A stretch of 5,655 nucleotides of DNA from contig CAJBIG010000020.1 in assembly GCA_903953065.1 (NCBI GenBank), forward strand, positions 1 through 5,655. The letters run 5' to 3'. The position numbers were made by a program, and so were the translations under genes. This document shows positions 5,104 to 5,655 of this stretch, in pieces (positions within the stretch are counted from its first letter, which is position 1; each line of letters opens with the position of its first letter). The notes beneath the pieces were generated by a model. The model was not told where the DNA came from. It saw only the letters and a list, made by a program, of their open reading frames with translations, and did no database searches. This DNA is from an uncultured Solirubrobacterales bacterium (GTDB taxonomy: Bacteria; Actinomycetota; Thermoleophilia; Solirubrobacterales; Solirubrobacteraceae).

Positions 5104-5540
5104 TAGAGCACTCGGCGCAGCAGTTCGAGCGCCGAGGCAACCTCCTCAAGGCGCGGCTTGATCTCGGCGGCAAGCCGCTGCCGCTCGAGTTCGCCCTGCT
5201 CGGTTATCGCGTAGAACCGTCGAGAACGGCGCTCAGGGTGCTCCCATTCGCCGGTCACAAACTCGCTCTCCTCGAGCGCGCGCAGCAGCGGGTACATCGT
5301 GTTCGGGTTGACGCTGATCAGCCCGCCGGTAGAGATGCTGATCCCTTCGATCAGAGCGTTGCCGTAGGAGGGTCCGCTTGCGAGAAGGTGGAGCACCAGC
5401 ATCGGCAGCAAGCCGGCGCGACGCAGCTCTCCGACGAGGGGATCATTCGCCCCCGGACCGCCGCCGCTGGCCGCTGAAGCGCGCCCCGCGGTAAGCGGTA
5501 CAGCTTCGGCCACGGCCTCGTCGGTCTTGCGTTGGGACAC
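5103..5540 (-). CDS. PadR-family transcriptional regulator
   Basis: PadR proteins are dimeric winged-helix DNA-binding regulators, often responding to small lipophilic or phenolic molecules and often self-regulating. From the GTG at 5540 the protein has 145 residues: a disordered Gly/Ala-rich start (1-35), then LLPMLVLHLLASGPSYGN (44-61), the recognition-helix region NPNTMYPLLRALE (78-90) matching the family's sxGtLYPxLxrLE, and the wing RRFYAITEQG (107-116), ending in a dimerisation helix (to about 141). It is a short PadR with a single C-terminal helix region. The frame is open further upstream to the window edge, but that part overlaps the end of the preceding gene and reads as non-coding; GTG 5540 leaves 37 bases after that gene's stop. 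GTG 5513 is a possible later start. The stop overlaps the SRPBCC start by one base, so the two are probably co-translated. Confidence 0.88.
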   Translation of the reverse strand: MSQRKTDEAVAEAVPLTAGRASAASGGGPGANDPLVGELRRAGLLPMLVLHLLASGPSYGNALIEGISISTGGLISVNPNTMYPLLRALEESEFVTGEWEHPERRSRRFYAITEQGELERQRLAAEIKPRLEEVASALELLRRVL

Positions 5541-5577
5541 GCCCAGCAGTATGACGAGCGCCGCCTGGGGCCGCGGT

Positions 5578-5655
5578 TCAGCGATCCAGCAGGTCGTCGA
5601 GCGAGCGCTGCTCAGGATTGACGGCGCGCGCGGCGGCTGCGCGCGGGCGACCACC
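5578..5655 (-). CDS. C-terminal end of an upstream gene (cut by window edge)
   Basis: Reading the minus strand from base 5655 in frame gives 25 codons ending at TGA (5580-5578), finishing ...NPEQRSLDDLLDR. The charged, soluble end and GC-rich third positions look like the tail of a real gene transcribed in the same direction as padR, 37 bases upstream of its likely start. Too little is visible to name a family. Confidence 0.5.
   Translation of the reverse strand, partial: GGRPRAAAARAVNPEQRSLDDLLDR

Noticed and set aside
4660..5106. Plus-strand open frame of 148 codons opposite the SRPBCC gene
   Set aside because: A mirror of the real gene's codon bias; no recognisable fold, whereas the minus-strand frame shows the SRPBCC pattern and coupling to PadR.
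5541..5654. N-terminal extension of the PadR protein to GTG 5654
   Set aside because: The extra 38 codons overlap the end of another minus-strand frame that reads more like protein, and the extension resembles no PadR N-terminus.
1..5655. Mobile element, prophage, defence system or RNA gene
   Set aside because: No transposase, integrase, terminal inverted repeat, tRNA-like cloverleaf or nuclease/toxin pattern was found; base composition looks even across the window.

Overview
This is high-GC DNA, packed with short genes on both strands and almost no intergenic space. It looks like an actinobacterium. The gene content and protein style (Ala/Arg-rich proteins, a Rv1264-type cyclase regulatory domain, tilS at the end of a gene cluster) resemble deep-branching Thermoleophilia/Solirubrobacterales, but that placement is inferred from recall rather than from a search.

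Layout. From 2596 down to 1 (minus strand) lies a tight four-gene operon: a small Lys-rich coiled-coil (phasin- or histone-H1-like) protein, a SCP2-like lipid-binding-fold protein, a three-part protein joining a MerR-type DNA-binding domain, a Rv1264-like cyclase regulatory domain and a class III adenylate cyclase, and the N-terminal 178 residues of tRNA(Ile)-lysidine synthase (tilS), which runs off the left edge. Two of the three junctions are one-base TGATG stop/start overlaps and the third is a 15-base gap, so co-translation is likely. Diverging from this operon is a DeoD-like nucleoside phosphorylase (2589-3317, +) whose only ordinary start codon, a TTG, lies inside the first codons of the divergent gene.

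The phosphorylase converges, with 8 bases between the stop codons, on a second small coiled-coil, phasin-like protein (3706-3326, -). A divergent region of about 90 bases then leads to an unrecognised 280-residue protein (3796-4638, +) that probably uses a rare CTG start. It converges, with stop codons directly abutting, on a SRPBCC/polyketide-cyclase-like protein (5103-4639, -). That gene overlaps by one base the end of a PadR-type regulator (5540-5103, -), preceded by the last 25 codons of a further minus-strand gene at the right edge.

How it fits together. The left operon mixes a core tRNA-modification enzyme with what looks like a cAMP-producing, DNA-binding signalling protein and two small accessory proteins. 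The PadR-SRPBCC pair looks like a regulator with a co-expressed small-ligand-binding partner. I see no mobile element, CRISPR array, RNA gene or phage feature. The most unusual element is the MerR / Ad_Cy_reg-like / adenylate cyclase fusion, whose six canonical catalytic residues are all present.
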